From the NCBI GenBank assembly GCA_948099385.1, contig CANUEZ040000068.1:330001-394000 (forward strand): a stretch of 64,000 nt of DNA. Direction: 5' to 3'. Both the position numbers and the translations under genes were made by a program. Of this stretch, positions 1 through 11,989 are shown in pieces. The DNA is from Fasciola hepatica (taxonomy: Eukaryota; Platyhelminthes; Trematoda; Plagiorchiida; Fasciolidae). Under the pieces are notes generated by a model. The model made no database searches. It was not told the DNA's origin and was given only the letters and a program-made list of their open reading frames with translations. Each line of letters begins with the position of its first letter. The first letter of the stretch is position 1.

Positions 1-1380
1 ATGAGAAAATTGATGTAACTTGTGTTTCAGTTATGTTTCCTTTTGACGACTGACTTTATAATCGTAAAATAGGAAATTCCAGTTTGCTTCAAAAGTGAAT
101 GAAGCCTTCAATATAAATTGGGAACGCTTCGCTAACCGCCCTAATTGTTATTCCGATATTTAGGAAAGGAGCCAGTCGAACTGTAGGTTCTCTCCACCTA
201 CGTGAAAGGGACCGAGCTGGAATTTCAAAGATCCAATAATTAGAATTCTCGTGACAAACCTTGGCTAGAGTATCAACATGAATAGAAACACAAAACACTG
301 AATAGTTCGAAGAAAATATTTCTCTTAATTAAATGTCAGAGACAGAACACCCAACGAAACTAATGAATAAGCCAATTTTATAGGCCTTTTCCTCTCTGTC
401 CTCAGTTCATCGTAAGAGTATTTCAAGGCCCTTCTGAATCCGTGTGTGGAAACTGCGAAACCATCTAAATTTCGAATGGTATCAGCCTTAACGGAACCTG
501 AATTGAGAGCACAGCAAAATATGCAAATCATAACGCTTGTCATTATAGCGATCGGTCTATTTCTAAAACTAATACCTAGTGTAAGACAAGCCACGGAAAG
601 TTCAAAAACTCAGTAGTGACGAAAAGACTAAGATATCCTTGAAAATAAGGACGAAATCATTTTTAAAAATCGCGTAAGATCTCTGTGCCTAACGATGTTC
701 TGGTTGCTTCAAAGTAGATAAATCGTATTCCGTTTTTTTCTCAGAGGCTCATTTTTGTTATGATTGGGGTTGATTGGTAATGATGAATAAAAAAGCTTCC
801 TCAGATTTTAAGCATATTCGTTCACGGCATACAATCACACCACGAATGTTTTGTCCAAAAACCACATCATTGGTGGATAATTATGGCGGATATAAAACTA
901 TTTATTTCTTTCACAACCCAGTCATATGCGAAAAAATGCTTACCGGACATCCGTGTGTGTTAGACTCGATAACAACACTGACGACAAATATAAGAACAAG
1001 TAATTATTCACACATATATCACTAAGCGGAAGTCAGGTGTATAAAGTCGAAAAAGGTCTCATAGAGTTAATCCTAGCGGAGAGCACTACAAATTATTTTT
1101 CCTTCATCTTGGAATTTTCAAAGCTTCTTGCTGCTTGAGAGCTTGCAATTACCTACCCTGAGGTTCAAAGACTCAGCCGAAGCAACATTTTCACAATTTA
1201 GGGACGTTTGAACTTTTTAGCCATAGACGTTCCTTATGTGTTGGTCAAAACCACGAAGGTGGGAACCATCGATCAGGAATAACAACTAGCTTCTTCATTT
1301 GTCTACGGCAGTTCGTGACCTGACCGCGAAGTAAGCTGTTGTTTGCATTGCTCACCGTGTGCATTTAATTCACTGACGTT
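1..1380. other. AT-rich stretch with no recognised gene
   Basis: Both strands carry only short open frames with no family signature that I recognise. The minus-strand frame at 325-594 starts at GTG and contains one hydrophobic run, but frames of this size are expected by chance in AT-rich DNA. No RNA gene, long repeat or splice-site series is evident. Confidence 0.5.
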
Positions 1381-1384
1381 CACG

Positions 1385-1440
1385 TGATGGGCAAGGTTAG
1401 GCGAAAAATGACCGAAACGTTGGCTGTGACGAAGAGCGAT
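1385..1440 (+). repeat. Weak copy of the dispersed GAAACGTC repeat
   Basis: The core reads GACCGAAACGTTGGCTG, one base from the CCGAAACGTCGG core found near 31.29 kb. An AAGGTTA block lies just upstream, where the other copies have AAGAATACC or AAGGATACT. Downstream similarity to the stronger copies is poor, so this may be coincidence. It is listed because the core and the upstream purine block keep the same order and rough spacing as in the other members. Confidence 0.25.
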
Positions 1441-1959
1441 GAGTTTGTTCAGAGGGTGGCTATCTGCTCCCAAAACATTACAACGGACCTCGTCAGTGCT
1501 TCCAAGATATCTCCGCCCGAAACTGGTATTGCATCTAGGAAATTCTCCGCCAAACAGTGAGCTGTGTTGATGCCAAGTTGGCTATTCGCGATGTGCTACG
1601 CTTAACAACACCATATCGAACTGTAACAAGACTTCTTAAGTTCCCACAGCCATTGATAAATTTTAGCGTATAACTACTTTACTTATGGTGGTTGAAATAG
1701 CAGGCTTATGCCAGTTTTGCAAAAGCACTATACATTTGTGTGGCACTAACTGCAGCATGTATCCGACTAGAAACCTTGATATCCAAGTGGGTAAATTTTG
1801 TGAAACTAAACACTCTTTTTTAAACGGTGTAACGTCACTTCAGTAAAATTCGAAATTCCCAAACAGTTCTCTTTTCTCACTCCTGTAACTTTATTCAGCG
1901 GGTTAATGGTCCTTTCAAACCGCATAGACATACACATCTGCTTCTTTTCTCACATTGAA

Positions 1960-2745
1960 ACCGGTTAACATGTGTTCGTTCGCCTACCGTTTCTCTTTTA
2001 CGTTGGGTTGGGTTTCCGCCCTGGTCGTTCTAGAGACCTACGACCTTCACTTTTTTCGTGCGTCAAAATTAACTTGCTTATCACTTCACGCGACCCTCTG
2101 TTCTTTGTCGACTTTCTCACCAGCGTAGTAGGAGTGACCTTTGTACTTTCATCCAATGCTGAATATCACGCCACATTTGTGCGCTTGTCTAGGTCGACAG
2201 AGTGTGCAATCTCCTTATTTATTGCCTGAGATAACTTCGTTGTCGTAAATCCGTCCATCTGTTGTACGCACACACCATGCCCCTTCTCTTACTGTTCTAT
2301 TTTTCTTGCTGTAAAAGCTAAATTTTACCTCATACTGATGACTCCGTAACGTACCACTCGGTAGAAGTATGTAGCGACCTGGAAGATTCTGAAAAGTAAC
2401 CACTCTCTAGGCACAGTTTTGGACTTATTTTCCCTACCATCTTTCCTGAGGCCTGGTTTCGACCCTACGGTTTGGGTCTGTTGCGTACGGGTAACTGATC
2501 TGACCTTCCCGAGGTTTTCGTCTACCTCGTTTTTGCATCACTTTCGCTCCTGGTTTCTTCCAGTCAGTACACACATTCGGTTTATTTTCCGCTTCGCCGT
2601 AGTCCTCGTTTGCCACGGTGAACTTCTCGTATTGGTATTGTTTCGTCACCAACTTCAGTCCTCTCTGTTCATTCGATAGGGAGAATTTCGTTGATAAATG
2701 GCTGTGAGACCTCGTCGAAGACACGTTTGTATACCGCACTCAAAA
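1960..2745. other. Pyrimidine-skewed patch, unassigned
   Basis: The plus strand is rich in C and T compared with the flanking AT-rich DNA and carries two open frames of about 85 codons (1972-2229 and 2419-2679). The opposite strand has a 101-codon frame (2434-2739) rich in Lys, Arg, Glu and Pro. No motif of a known family is visible in any of these frames. The skew and slightly raised GC suggest an old inserted element, perhaps a retroelement 5' region, rather than a host gene. This is inference from composition only. Confidence 0.25.
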
Positions 2746-3690
2746 GTCTTCTAAAAGGTTTTGTGTCCATTTGGACGATTTGATACCTATTATTAGACCC
2801 TTGTGGTAGAACTGCTTCACAACATTCAGGTATTTGTTTGTAATTACAAATGTTGTTCCCTTAAGTATAGACAGATTACCGACTCGCCTCACTTAACTTT
2901 GGGCTCCGGCTCATGATCTGAGAGTCACTCATTCACTGGACAGCAGTTCAGTTACAAGCCGAGTGAGCCCAATCACCCGCAAATGGGACTAGCAATTCAT
3001 TCCAAAATATTCGTTCGAAAATTGAACACATTGGGATATCACATAGTATACAAAATATAATAACGAAAGTCCTTAAGTTACTGGAGCAAGAGTGGTGAAT
3101 TACTCAACTATCATCCCATCTTTATTTGTCAGTGTGAAAGCAAAACAGAAAATGGAAGGATTCGTTTAAATATTGTTGTGGATAGATGTATATCAAACAA
3201 CAAAAAGGTTTTTCGGTGACAGTAGAAGGAACACAAATCGGAGGACGAAGATTGTGCATTGCATGAATGTAACTTGTTGGTTAACCTAACTACAATTTTT
3301 ATTGACTTTCAAGATGTTCAAAACTCAGTTTCTGAACAGAAATTAGAGAAACCTGACTGGTCATCTTTAGACTGTGCACCATATATTTGAAGTATTTTCT
3401 GAGAGGTACGGGAACTTATAGGGGGGAATAAAAGTGAACAAGATGGAGAAAATCCAATAAAACAATAAGAGAATAGAATCGACTAGGAAATCCGGAGGTG
3501 TCTCAATTTACGATTGTGGTAAATCAAAAGTAGCCAAAGGTGTTTAAGTGTAGGAAACAACAAAACTGTGAAAGAAAATGTTGCTCATCATCGTGTTTCA
3601 GTTTTAAAAACCAAAGAATGACTACAACAACGCACGATGCATGCACGTATCCTGAATCAGTCTCGATGCAGGCGGATATTACCACCTTGA
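2746..3690. other. Non-coding stretch, nothing recognised
   Basis: No open frame with family similarity, no RNA gene and no clear tandem repeat was seen on either strand. Confidence 0.5.
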
Positions 3691-3697
3691 GCGTTCT

Positions 3698-4151
3698 ATG
3701 ACCTTTACTCCTGTTGATATTCACCAGGTAGAAAAAACCACCTTACCGTGGGCCTCATTTCCATTAGTTGCCACATATATGTACTGTGCTGTCCGACCGC
3801 CTAACCGGGGTCTCTTTGTTCATGTCCGCTACTACCCTCGCATTCTTTCTTCTTTGGAAAGACGACGGTTTCTGGTTCTTCTAAGTTCATGTGATAATTT
3901 TATCATTCCCTGTGATATAGACATTCTGCTAGTATATGCGCCTTCTGCTCCATGGAATAATCATCTCATCCAGCTGGATATCGATGGACTGATTTCTAAA
4001 TATCTGTAGGTTACACCGATCTCTCTCGACCGATTGAGTCATTTTGAAATGTCCTCAACCTTTACATCTCGCAGATCTTGTGCTCCTGTCATGTTCAGTA
4101 TCACAGAATGTTTTGCGGATGAACTTACCCTTTTGTATTTTTCAGTGATTT
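3698..4151 (+). mobile_element. Degenerate LINE endonuclease fragment (CR1-like)
   Basis: One reading frame runs about 150 codons with a single in-frame stop (TAG at 4007-4009). The translation keeps the order expected of an AP-like LINE endonuclease. A 'YCAVRPPN' block stands where CR1-type enzymes have CVYRPPN. A hydrophobic strand then leads to 'IIPCDID', where GDFN..DIDW is usual. Next comes 'APSAPWNNHLIQLDIDGL', and after the stop 'VTPIS' and 'SITECFADEL', which resemble the PTR and LTN..FVDEL blocks. The catalytic GDFN is lost, so the copy is dead. The match is by eye and moderate. The frame carries no N-terminal endonuclease part and no reverse transcriptase follows it, so it is a fragment. 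Confidence 0.42.
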
Positions 4152-4784
4152 GATTCGTCTTCAACGGGCTTAGTGCTATTTGCTATTGTGTCGTTGACTC
4201 TAGTTTCCGTGGGGTTTTCTGTGACTTATCCGATAATTGATGCCCATATTCGCTGTGAAACACTGAGCAAGATACGGCAACAAGGGTTCCATGAAAAGGA
4301 ACTCTGCAATTTTCTCTTGGTCCCTTCATGGAAGTACCAAGGCAACGAGATTTCAATTGAACTTTCCAGCGCTATCACACTAACAACATAAGCTATTCAC
4401 GAAGTGCAGTCAAATGAACTTGGAGCCAAAACTCATCTCGTTGCGAACTGGAACTTCATTTTTTCAGTAAGTTTGACAATCATTTGTGAGGAGCACTTTA
4501 AATCCACATACATTGTGAAACTTCCAAACAATGAAACGATTTCCCATAAGATTGTTATAAAAGCACAAACACGAAAAATGCGCCTGCCAAGAAAAATTCT
4601 TCTACCAAATTATTTGGAAAGCGAACCTATCAAATTTGAACAGATAATGTATGTAGTCCTGCTGATCATTTCAGTTATATTCCCTTACCTTGCTTATTGT
4701 TACCTCGTTCTATTCAGAGACTTTTACGCTGGCAATCTGGTTACATACTTTCGACTGCCCACACAGCATCAAAGAAAAGACTGA
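4149..4784 (+). pseudogene. Membrane-protein-like frame with one in-frame stop, not recognised
   Basis: A single frame is open from 4149 to 4784 apart from one TAA at 4389-4391, about 212 codons in all. The first part begins at a GTG, not an ATG, with a signal-peptide-like hydrophobic run near its start (LFAIVSLTLVSVGF). The second part (4404-4784) has a polar, strand-like region with an N-glycosylation sequon (NNET), then a strong hydrophobic segment (YVVLLIISVIFPYLAYCYLV) and a short basic tail. That order fits a type I membrane protein. A good splice acceptor (CATTTTTTCAG) ends at 4468, so the second part could be a genuine terminal exon, with the stop lying in an intron. I do not recognise the family. 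It could be a host gene exon, a pseudogene or chance. Confidence 0.3.
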
Positions 4785-7120
4785 ATAAATTAGTATCACC
4801 ACCTGATGGTTGATGTCTACAGATATCTACAGAGAATTTTCAGATTATATCAAAATCGATACTTCCTGTACGCTGTGCATTCCCCACTACTTATAATTGG
4901 TTGTTGCAAAGAGGTGTTTGACAATATTTGAAGCAGCCATCCCAAGTCAATTGGTATTTGTGTTAGGCACTCAGCATATGCAAAAGATTTCGCAAAGGCT
5001 TTACGTGATGCAATCCAAACTGGTGATCACAAAAATGAACTAGTGATCACAATCATTAAAAATCAAGCCTCCATTTCTTCGGTTACCGAATAAGCCATCA
5101 GTGAGGAACGCTATACGAAAATTAGCAGTTGTATCACTTTATTTTGATGCATTTTCTTGTTAGCGGATGAAGGACTGTAACACAAGCAAAGTTCTTCTCT
5201 GAACCGGAGGTGAAAGTCATCCGCTGTCACGATCTCAGATTCCCAGATATAGAATGAGGATAGCTGAAGCATCTAAGTGCGGTTATCAAACGGTGAAAGC
5301 TCATGCGTGATTTACAAACAAATAGTTGTTATTTACGAACTTTGTGCGTGTTTCGACAAAAATTAAAGTAAAATGCGGTTGTGCTCTGCATCAAAAATTA
5401 GATTGAAACTAGTGTAGAAGCAATACTGCCTGCTCACCATGCTAGTTTATTTCAATCCGGCCTTGATAGATACTGCTAAATAACAGCGTTAATAACACTG
5501 TTTTATCGGATAATGTACCACTAGGGTATTACCACACAAGTCGCGATTCGACTCTGATTTTCTAGGCAGGGCAACAATAAATTGACCAAAACGGCCCGTT
5601 TATTCACAGCGAACGCGTTCATGTCCGTTTAATTACAACCAACGGTTCCCTCGATTTGCGTAGACACCTATTTCTTATCACTTGGAGGTTAGAAAGCACG
5701 TTCGATTTTATAATTTGCAAATTTCGGTGTTGTCCACCAATTTCTTCAGAAGACTGTGCCGTGAAAATTCCCGCGAGAATTTGGCAGGAGGCAAAATCTA
5801 GCTGCTGCTATAGTTGCCAGTAGTAATTTTAGAAATTCGAAAGCTCCAAGTTTGTACAAGTTCCTAAAGACCACACCGTACATCTGTTCAATAAAGGTTC
5901 ATGATGACGAATGATGAGTGACATCAGATTGAATCTGATCCCCTAATACTCTTGTTGTAGGATAACGTTTAAGGTCACTTAGCAGAATGGTCTCTCTTCA
6001 GTTAGGTCCATACACAGAATTCATTCATCAAAAGAGCACCTTACTATGCGGGAAATATCCCGTTGTTATCCGGAGCCATTATCGGTAGGGTGCTAAATCA
6101 GTGAACCTTTAAGGGCCAGCTGGGGTAGCTGGGAGCTTGAGAATTCCACTCGCAGTCATTCACCATGTGTTAGGGTCCCCGTCGGGGTTCGATGGATGTG
6201 CACTTGAATGATTTCTGACAAGTATGAAACAGCTGTACAGTGCTTCCATGGTTTACAATGACTTGTAAGTTCACACTGCACAATACATCTCATATCATGT
6301 GAAATCTGCTTTCCCACTACCCGTGTTATACTGGAGCTGCGGTAGAACTCCCGGTGCAAAGTTGTACTTTGCTGGATCTTTTAAAGTGTTAGCCTCATAA
6401 ACACGGATAACATGCTGGAACCGCCATCTATTGCATGTAGCCTCAACATATTTCTTACTACGGGGAATCTCAATAAATCAATTAACTAATTGGAAATAAC
6501 CATCAAACGTATTCGAGTTTCGGTATGAACAAATTGAATCACCTGTTGCAATGTAGTTACATGGAATGCCTGCTGAATCAGCGCCAAGCTTGAACATATT
6601 ACTTTATTCGAGGAATCATGGATAGCCAATAAATATTACTAATGATGGATGACGTTTTTCTTGGTCAGTCCTCAGGACTCATCAGATCTCTTATCAGACC
6701 TGTTTGATAAATATATTAACCATTGAAAACATAGCAGTTGGGGAGTAAACCTATTCAGGCATCAATCAAAGCAGAGACTGATAAGTCTCGATTAGACTCT
6801 CCGTGTGATGTAGTCTTAAATATATCCGTAATACGTTTACATGCTTGCTTCTTTGTGAAATAAAGAAGTAAAGAAACCAGGGACACAATCGCGGGCGAAC
6901 CCAATCTAGTAATCAGAGTTTGATACGGCGGACGGTGTAAAACTTTGCAATGGATCTTTGCCTGTATACTTGAGCCTCGATCGGTTCATGTGAATGATCA
7001 TTGAACATCTTCCTTATTTTTCACTGGTTTCGTTAGTCTGGTACTCACTGCAGCGAAATCGAATTTTGACAGAAGTGTGTATTTGTTAGTTAATAATGCA
7101 CATGGTCAACTTAATATAGT
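4785..7120. other. AT-rich stretch without recognised genes
   Basis: Open frames are short and unlike known families. A slightly GC-richer segment lies near 6.05-6.35 kb and includes a minus-strand frame (6156-6359) with no recognisable motif. No RNA gene or ordered repeat was seen. Confidence 0.5.
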
Positions 7121-7124
7121 GGAA

Positions 7125-7945
7125 GTTCAGTATTTGGGACCAGCGTACACCTCATAGACAAGTTATGCCATCTTGGAAGTTGCATTTCACCCGGAGGTTG
7201 GATATCGAATGATGTATCCTCGCGTTCACTTTTGGCTTGTATGGCATTTGCTGAATTTGGTGATTTGTGGCGTAGATATGATATCCACAAACTTATCAAG
7301 TGTCGGGTATATGCTGCATCAGTGAGGTTTATTCAACATTGTGATTCGGAAACCCGGCCCCTGTGGGTAGAAGATAAACAACGATTGTCGGTATTCGAGC
7401 TCCGGTTTCTGCGTAGCATTGCTCGATTATGATGGAAAAAACGTACCAGCAATGCTGAGGTGGGGCCCATAGTATTAATTATATGAACCAAACCGAAAAA
7501 AGGATTAATAAGCGTCATCAGACAAAGGTGGTTGGGAAACGTGTTTTGCATGTCCCAAGGGGGATTATTTTGGGTGCACTGTTTGCTAAGGCACGTAGTG
7601 TTTCGAAGATGACTAAGTGTGGCCATTCCAAGACATGCACGAGCGGTATGAAATGGTTTAATGATAAACCTGACCATTTAGGGCGTGTTAGACTTCCTGG
7701 GTTATTCCCAGTACGTCTTCACATTCTATAATTAAGTACGCTAGAGGATACGGCTCGGTATAACTACAGGTGCCACTTCTTTATTCAAAGACGTTCTTTG
7801 TCGAATCGATAGTAAATTTAGTTCTCTTCTAACTCAATTCATCCTTTTTAATAATTCCAGTTGAGGTTATCGCTGAGACATAGCAAGCAAAGCCGTCACC
7901 ATCAATGCACGGTTAATGCTTGTTTGAAATGAGCTGAACTGAATG
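7125..7945 (+). mobile_element. RTE-clade non-LTR retrotransposon, 5'-truncated 3' end
   Basis: The translation matches the end of a trematode RTE polyprotein: the thumb of the reverse transcriptase, the C-terminal region and the 3' untranslated tail. Visible blocks in order are 'LIDKLCHLGSCISPGGWIS' (usually VDKF.YLGS.ISPGG), 'FGDLWRRYDI', 'VYAASVRF', 'RLSVFELRFLRSIARL', then after frameshifts 'RWLGNVFCM' and 'GRVRLPGLFP'. There is a stop at about 7430 and at least two frame changes between 7430 and 7600. The endonuclease and catalytic reverse transcriptase are absent, which is typical 5' truncation by target-primed reverse transcription. The tail at 7861-7942, ending GAGCTGAACTGA, matches the tail of the minus-strand RTE copy near 42.69 kb. 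That match fixes the 3' end and the family relationship. Confidence 0.85.
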
Positions 7946-8937
7946 TACATTTTTTTCTTATTTAACCCAGTTGGGTGGATTCTACTTTGTAAGGAAATCT
8001 CAACTGATTCAACAATGCATAATTTTCAATTGGGTAATTAGGATGGAAGAAAACCACCTCAAGCTTGTTGAATAGATTTTTCTGTGAAGCAGTTAATTAA
8101 ATGTGTTTCATAATTCACATGAACAATGCTCTGCACTGAGATGGAATTTCAAAATGGGGACTCCACATCTTCTCATAAAATAAGATTGTCTATAAATTGA
8201 CGTTATCTGACTGGCGAGTACGAGGTCAGCCTCTGTAAAAATTCAGGCTGTCCGCACGTAAACTGCACAAATTAGTTAAAACTGTAATGAACTGTGCTCT
8301 GTGAATCAACTGTGTATCTAGATGATTGGGGACAGTTGTTTTGACAAAGCACATTTAGGTCACTCTCAAATATTTGTGAGACTTGAAATTTCTGTTTCAG
8401 ATTTGTCCTCGTGCTAGTAATGTGACTCACAACTATACCCACACATTTCCACGGTGTTTTTTTGGCATGTAGTTCTTTACGGTCACATAAGAACAACTAG
8501 CAACAGTTATGCTGACAAGGTCGGTGCAGACCACGATTTTCACAGTGGATTCCCAGTAACAGCAGTATTGTTATTTTGACCATGCTATGGTGGTAAGGTT
8601 CGTTTTGGTCTATATTCTGGAGTTTACAAGAAACGAACCGGTCAGATATCCAACATCGACAAGATTTAGTACCGCGACTTAGGTAAAGGTCTAGCTCCAA
8701 AACTGATTTATCCCGATCCAATGTTTACCAAATACTTTTGTTATTGACATTTGTTTTGAATGTTTTCTGACCAACTAAGAATTGACGATATAGTCCCATG
8801 GGTGAACTAACTGGGAGCGTAATGCTGGATATTACGATGTAAATAATTGCAACTTTGCCTGTCACATACAAATTTGCTTCCCTCTGTTGAATCGCGGTCG
8901 TCAATATTGTCAATAGGGCAATTAGGTTTGACGATTA

Positions 8938-8941
<4 letters not shown>
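7946..8941. other. AT-rich stretch, nothing recognised
   Basis: Three back-to-back minus-strand frames (8272-8913) of about 62-74 codons begin at GTG, TTG or ATG codons and carry no recognisable motif. I treat them as chance frames. Confidence 0.5.

Positions 8942-8988
<47 letters not shown>
8942..8988. repeat. (AT)n microsatellite
   Basis: An uninterrupted AT dinucleotide run of about 47 bases. An open frame that crosses it reads as alternating Ile and Tyr and is an artefact of the repeat. Confidence 0.97.
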
Positions 8989-8990
<2 letters not shown>

Positions 8991-11985
8991 CGTATGTGCG
9001 AAAGCTTGCATCCTTATGATACATGGTACTAAGACCCAACCCCTCAGTTATAGCAAATCATTAATTTTAATATCATCGTAGTAGGCGGACACAGAAGCCC
9101 TTTCTACACTCTTCAAACATCCGTTGTGCGCTCGATCCTTCCGATAAAAGGAACGCATTTCAGAATTCGTTCTGAATTCTTTTCACTACAAATTTCTCCA
9201 ATGCACGACTGAGATACTGGTACATTAGTTTGGTGGCATTCTTTTTTCTGAACTTAAGTAACACAAAGTTTTGGTTCACTTCGTGTTTGCACATTCTCAG
9301 TTTTTGCGTATACAAGCGCTCTGCTAGTTTTTGGTACGTGGACATACCACACATCTTTTGATTCTCAACAGGAAACTTTGCTCACAATTTCTTATCAATC
9401 TGCTCACATTTTTTATGAAATGCATTTTGGTTGATGCTTTTTTTTAGATTGAAAGCCAATTGATTGCTGTGTGTGCCTCTGGTTTTCGATCGATAACTCA
9501 TCAACCTAGCCTGAAACAAATGATGGCCGTATGAGTCTGCACCAAATACCCATGACCCATATTGTTTCGTTATTTATTAGTTTACCTGCAGCTGCGGTGA
9601 AACCTACATAGACGGAACGGATCGATGTTTGAGTAGGAGGATGAAGGAGTGTGAACCGAAATGGTTAGTGCAAGTAATGAGCCATTCCTTGCCTGAACAG
9701 CAAAACGACCAAGAAATGCCCGGCATCACCGATCGGGAAACACCATGTGACCTATTAGATTGACCACAGTCGAGCGGTTTGGTTGATTGCACGAAATCGG
9801 AACCTTAAATTCTGAGCGTTTTGTGAAGTTGTATTGCTAAGTAGACGACAACCCCCACTACGTGCGCAGAAACTGGTAACCCACACATGTGTTTCCCCTG
9901 GCGTTAGTCAAGAAAATTAACCGAACAGTCACGGTAAGTGTTCTTCATTTGCGTCTCATTTGCAAACAACCATTGATATCGTCTTCCTATTCCGATAAAC
10001 GTAACAAAACACCCCAGTTCTTTTAAGATAAGCATACTTACCTCATCCTCAGTAATCACCGAGAAGTGACATCAGTTACTTCATGGAATATTTGTTGCAC
10101 TCCCAAATGACAGTTTTAGGCTGTTACCCACACAGACACAAGCTCGCACCAGAGTTTTCTTTACGACCACATTTCAGACGCTATTCCGCGAAACGCCAAA
10201 ACGTTGTCCCACGGAGATTCGTGTGCCCTTTGGTTTGGAAACCACTTACGGAACCGATTCCTGCTCATTTATTGATAGTTTTCTTTTCATGATCCCACAA
10301 TCAGAATTTGTGCCGACATCTCGATGACCAAATCTGGAATCTTTTCTTGTCTTGATTACCAACAAAAATACTTTACTGGAAAACATTTTATTTTATTGTT
10401 TGACATTGGCAAACTCATGTGCCCACATTTGTGCACAATCATCGGTTCACGTCCGTCCGTTGAACTCTCAAGCCTCGACTGCATAAATGTCATGATTTCT
10501 AACTGAAGGGGTTTTCATGAGTAAATGAATATGACATATCCAGTTACTTTTGACTAGTAGTCACTCCGGATGTTATTACTGAGTAGACGGACAGACCCAA
10601 TTCTTCCACTATTGTTCGGCTTGGGTGTCGTTGAGAAAGGGTGATTTAGTTTGGCCCACTGATGCGTTTGCAATCAACCATCCCTTCAAAATTGATAGTT
10701 AACCTTGATGGATTTCGTTACCGATCCCAACATGTGCACACGTGTGTACGCACACTTGCACTCACTCAGCTACTCAGTTTTCAATCAAGCCTGTCAGCTC
10801 CGTAGACCTTGTAACTACGAGGTATTTATTTGACAAGTGAACCAAACTTCGATTGCAGCTGAACACCTGGTTCGTCGCCTTAGTTGCTCATATAACAACG
10901 CACTTTACCTGAGTTATTTACATCGAGTAAGCGGTGACCTTTCCTGCCTCAGTTACGGTACAGAATGTAGACTGATAGACCGTTTGATTTGCCGCAGTGT
11001 GTGAGGTGTCATAGAGGAGTAACACTTCAATGTTTTCAGACTGTTTTGTCCTTTGGTGCATTCTCCATCTCGCATGTTTTCATCATTTATGTAGCTCTCA
11101 CCTGTGGCTCCAGAAATCTGAAGCAAGCGTCAGCTGTCACACCCCAGCAAAACGCTGAACAGACGAGCAAAGTTAAGCTGAGACTAACGAACTTCCAAAA
11201 GCCTCGGCGAGATGGTGTTCGAAGTGCGGATACCGATAGTCCTGAAAGGGCGGACGGGATCTACTGATACCTCATCCACAAAGGAAAACAGTCAACCCTA
11301 TCATATTTAATATCCCGAACGGGGTTATTTAGCAAGACAGAAGGCCACGAGTCCGTCGGGTACAAATCTGCTAGTTTTTAGGCTGCACTTGAGCGTGCAA
11401 AGGCTGTAGGTTTGACCCCAAACAAGAAAGTCGGGTGAGCTACCCTTAACTTACTACCTACTCTGGACTGGGCGACCAAATAGAACCACAGTTGTGAGCC
11501 GTGCAAGGGAGACGTCCCCACATTATATTCCCGGGAGTCTCTGAAAATGTTTTGAAACATGAATTCTGATCATGATAAGGTATTCCCGATAAACGACTCC
11601 CTGGCGCTCCAACGGCTGTGTTAGCAAGGCAAGGTGCACATCATTCCATTACTATGCTACGTTTTATCTCCTGCTTTAACTCTTGAATGTATCTTTATCC
11701 TCCTTGAAATAATTATGTTCACTTTTCCTTCTTATTCTCGATTGAAAAATGTTGCATGTAAATAGTCGTGTTTTCCACGTGCTGTGAGACTCCCAAGTGT
11801 CTGGAGCTGAAGTTAATCCAATTAGGAATAAAACCCTAACCGAGGTGAATGGAAACTGCTCTCACGTACTCTTCTCGATTTAGGATGACTGTGGCCTCCC
11901 TGGTCAGTGTGAACGTTCACCCACTGATCTCATAAATGTCGGATCTAATACCTATTCCGGAAAGAAGAATTCATGTTTATGCCGT
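8989..11985. other. Unassigned stretch without recognised genes
   Basis: Short frames only. A small GT/CA-rich patch lies around 10.73-10.77 kb, and a GC-richer segment near 11.1-11.5 kb has frames on both strands without family similarity. Nothing here can be named. Confidence 0.5.
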
Positions 11986-11989
11986 GAAT

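Noticed and set aside
2325..2375. Hammerhead ribozyme suggested by CTGATGA at 2336
   Set aside because: No GAAA at the required distance and no pairing stems. The string occurs by chance.
8847..9032. Open frame with a long Ile-Tyr repeat
   Set aside because: It is the translation of the (AT)n array. The same holds for the frames across the arrays at 47.5 and 53.15 kb.
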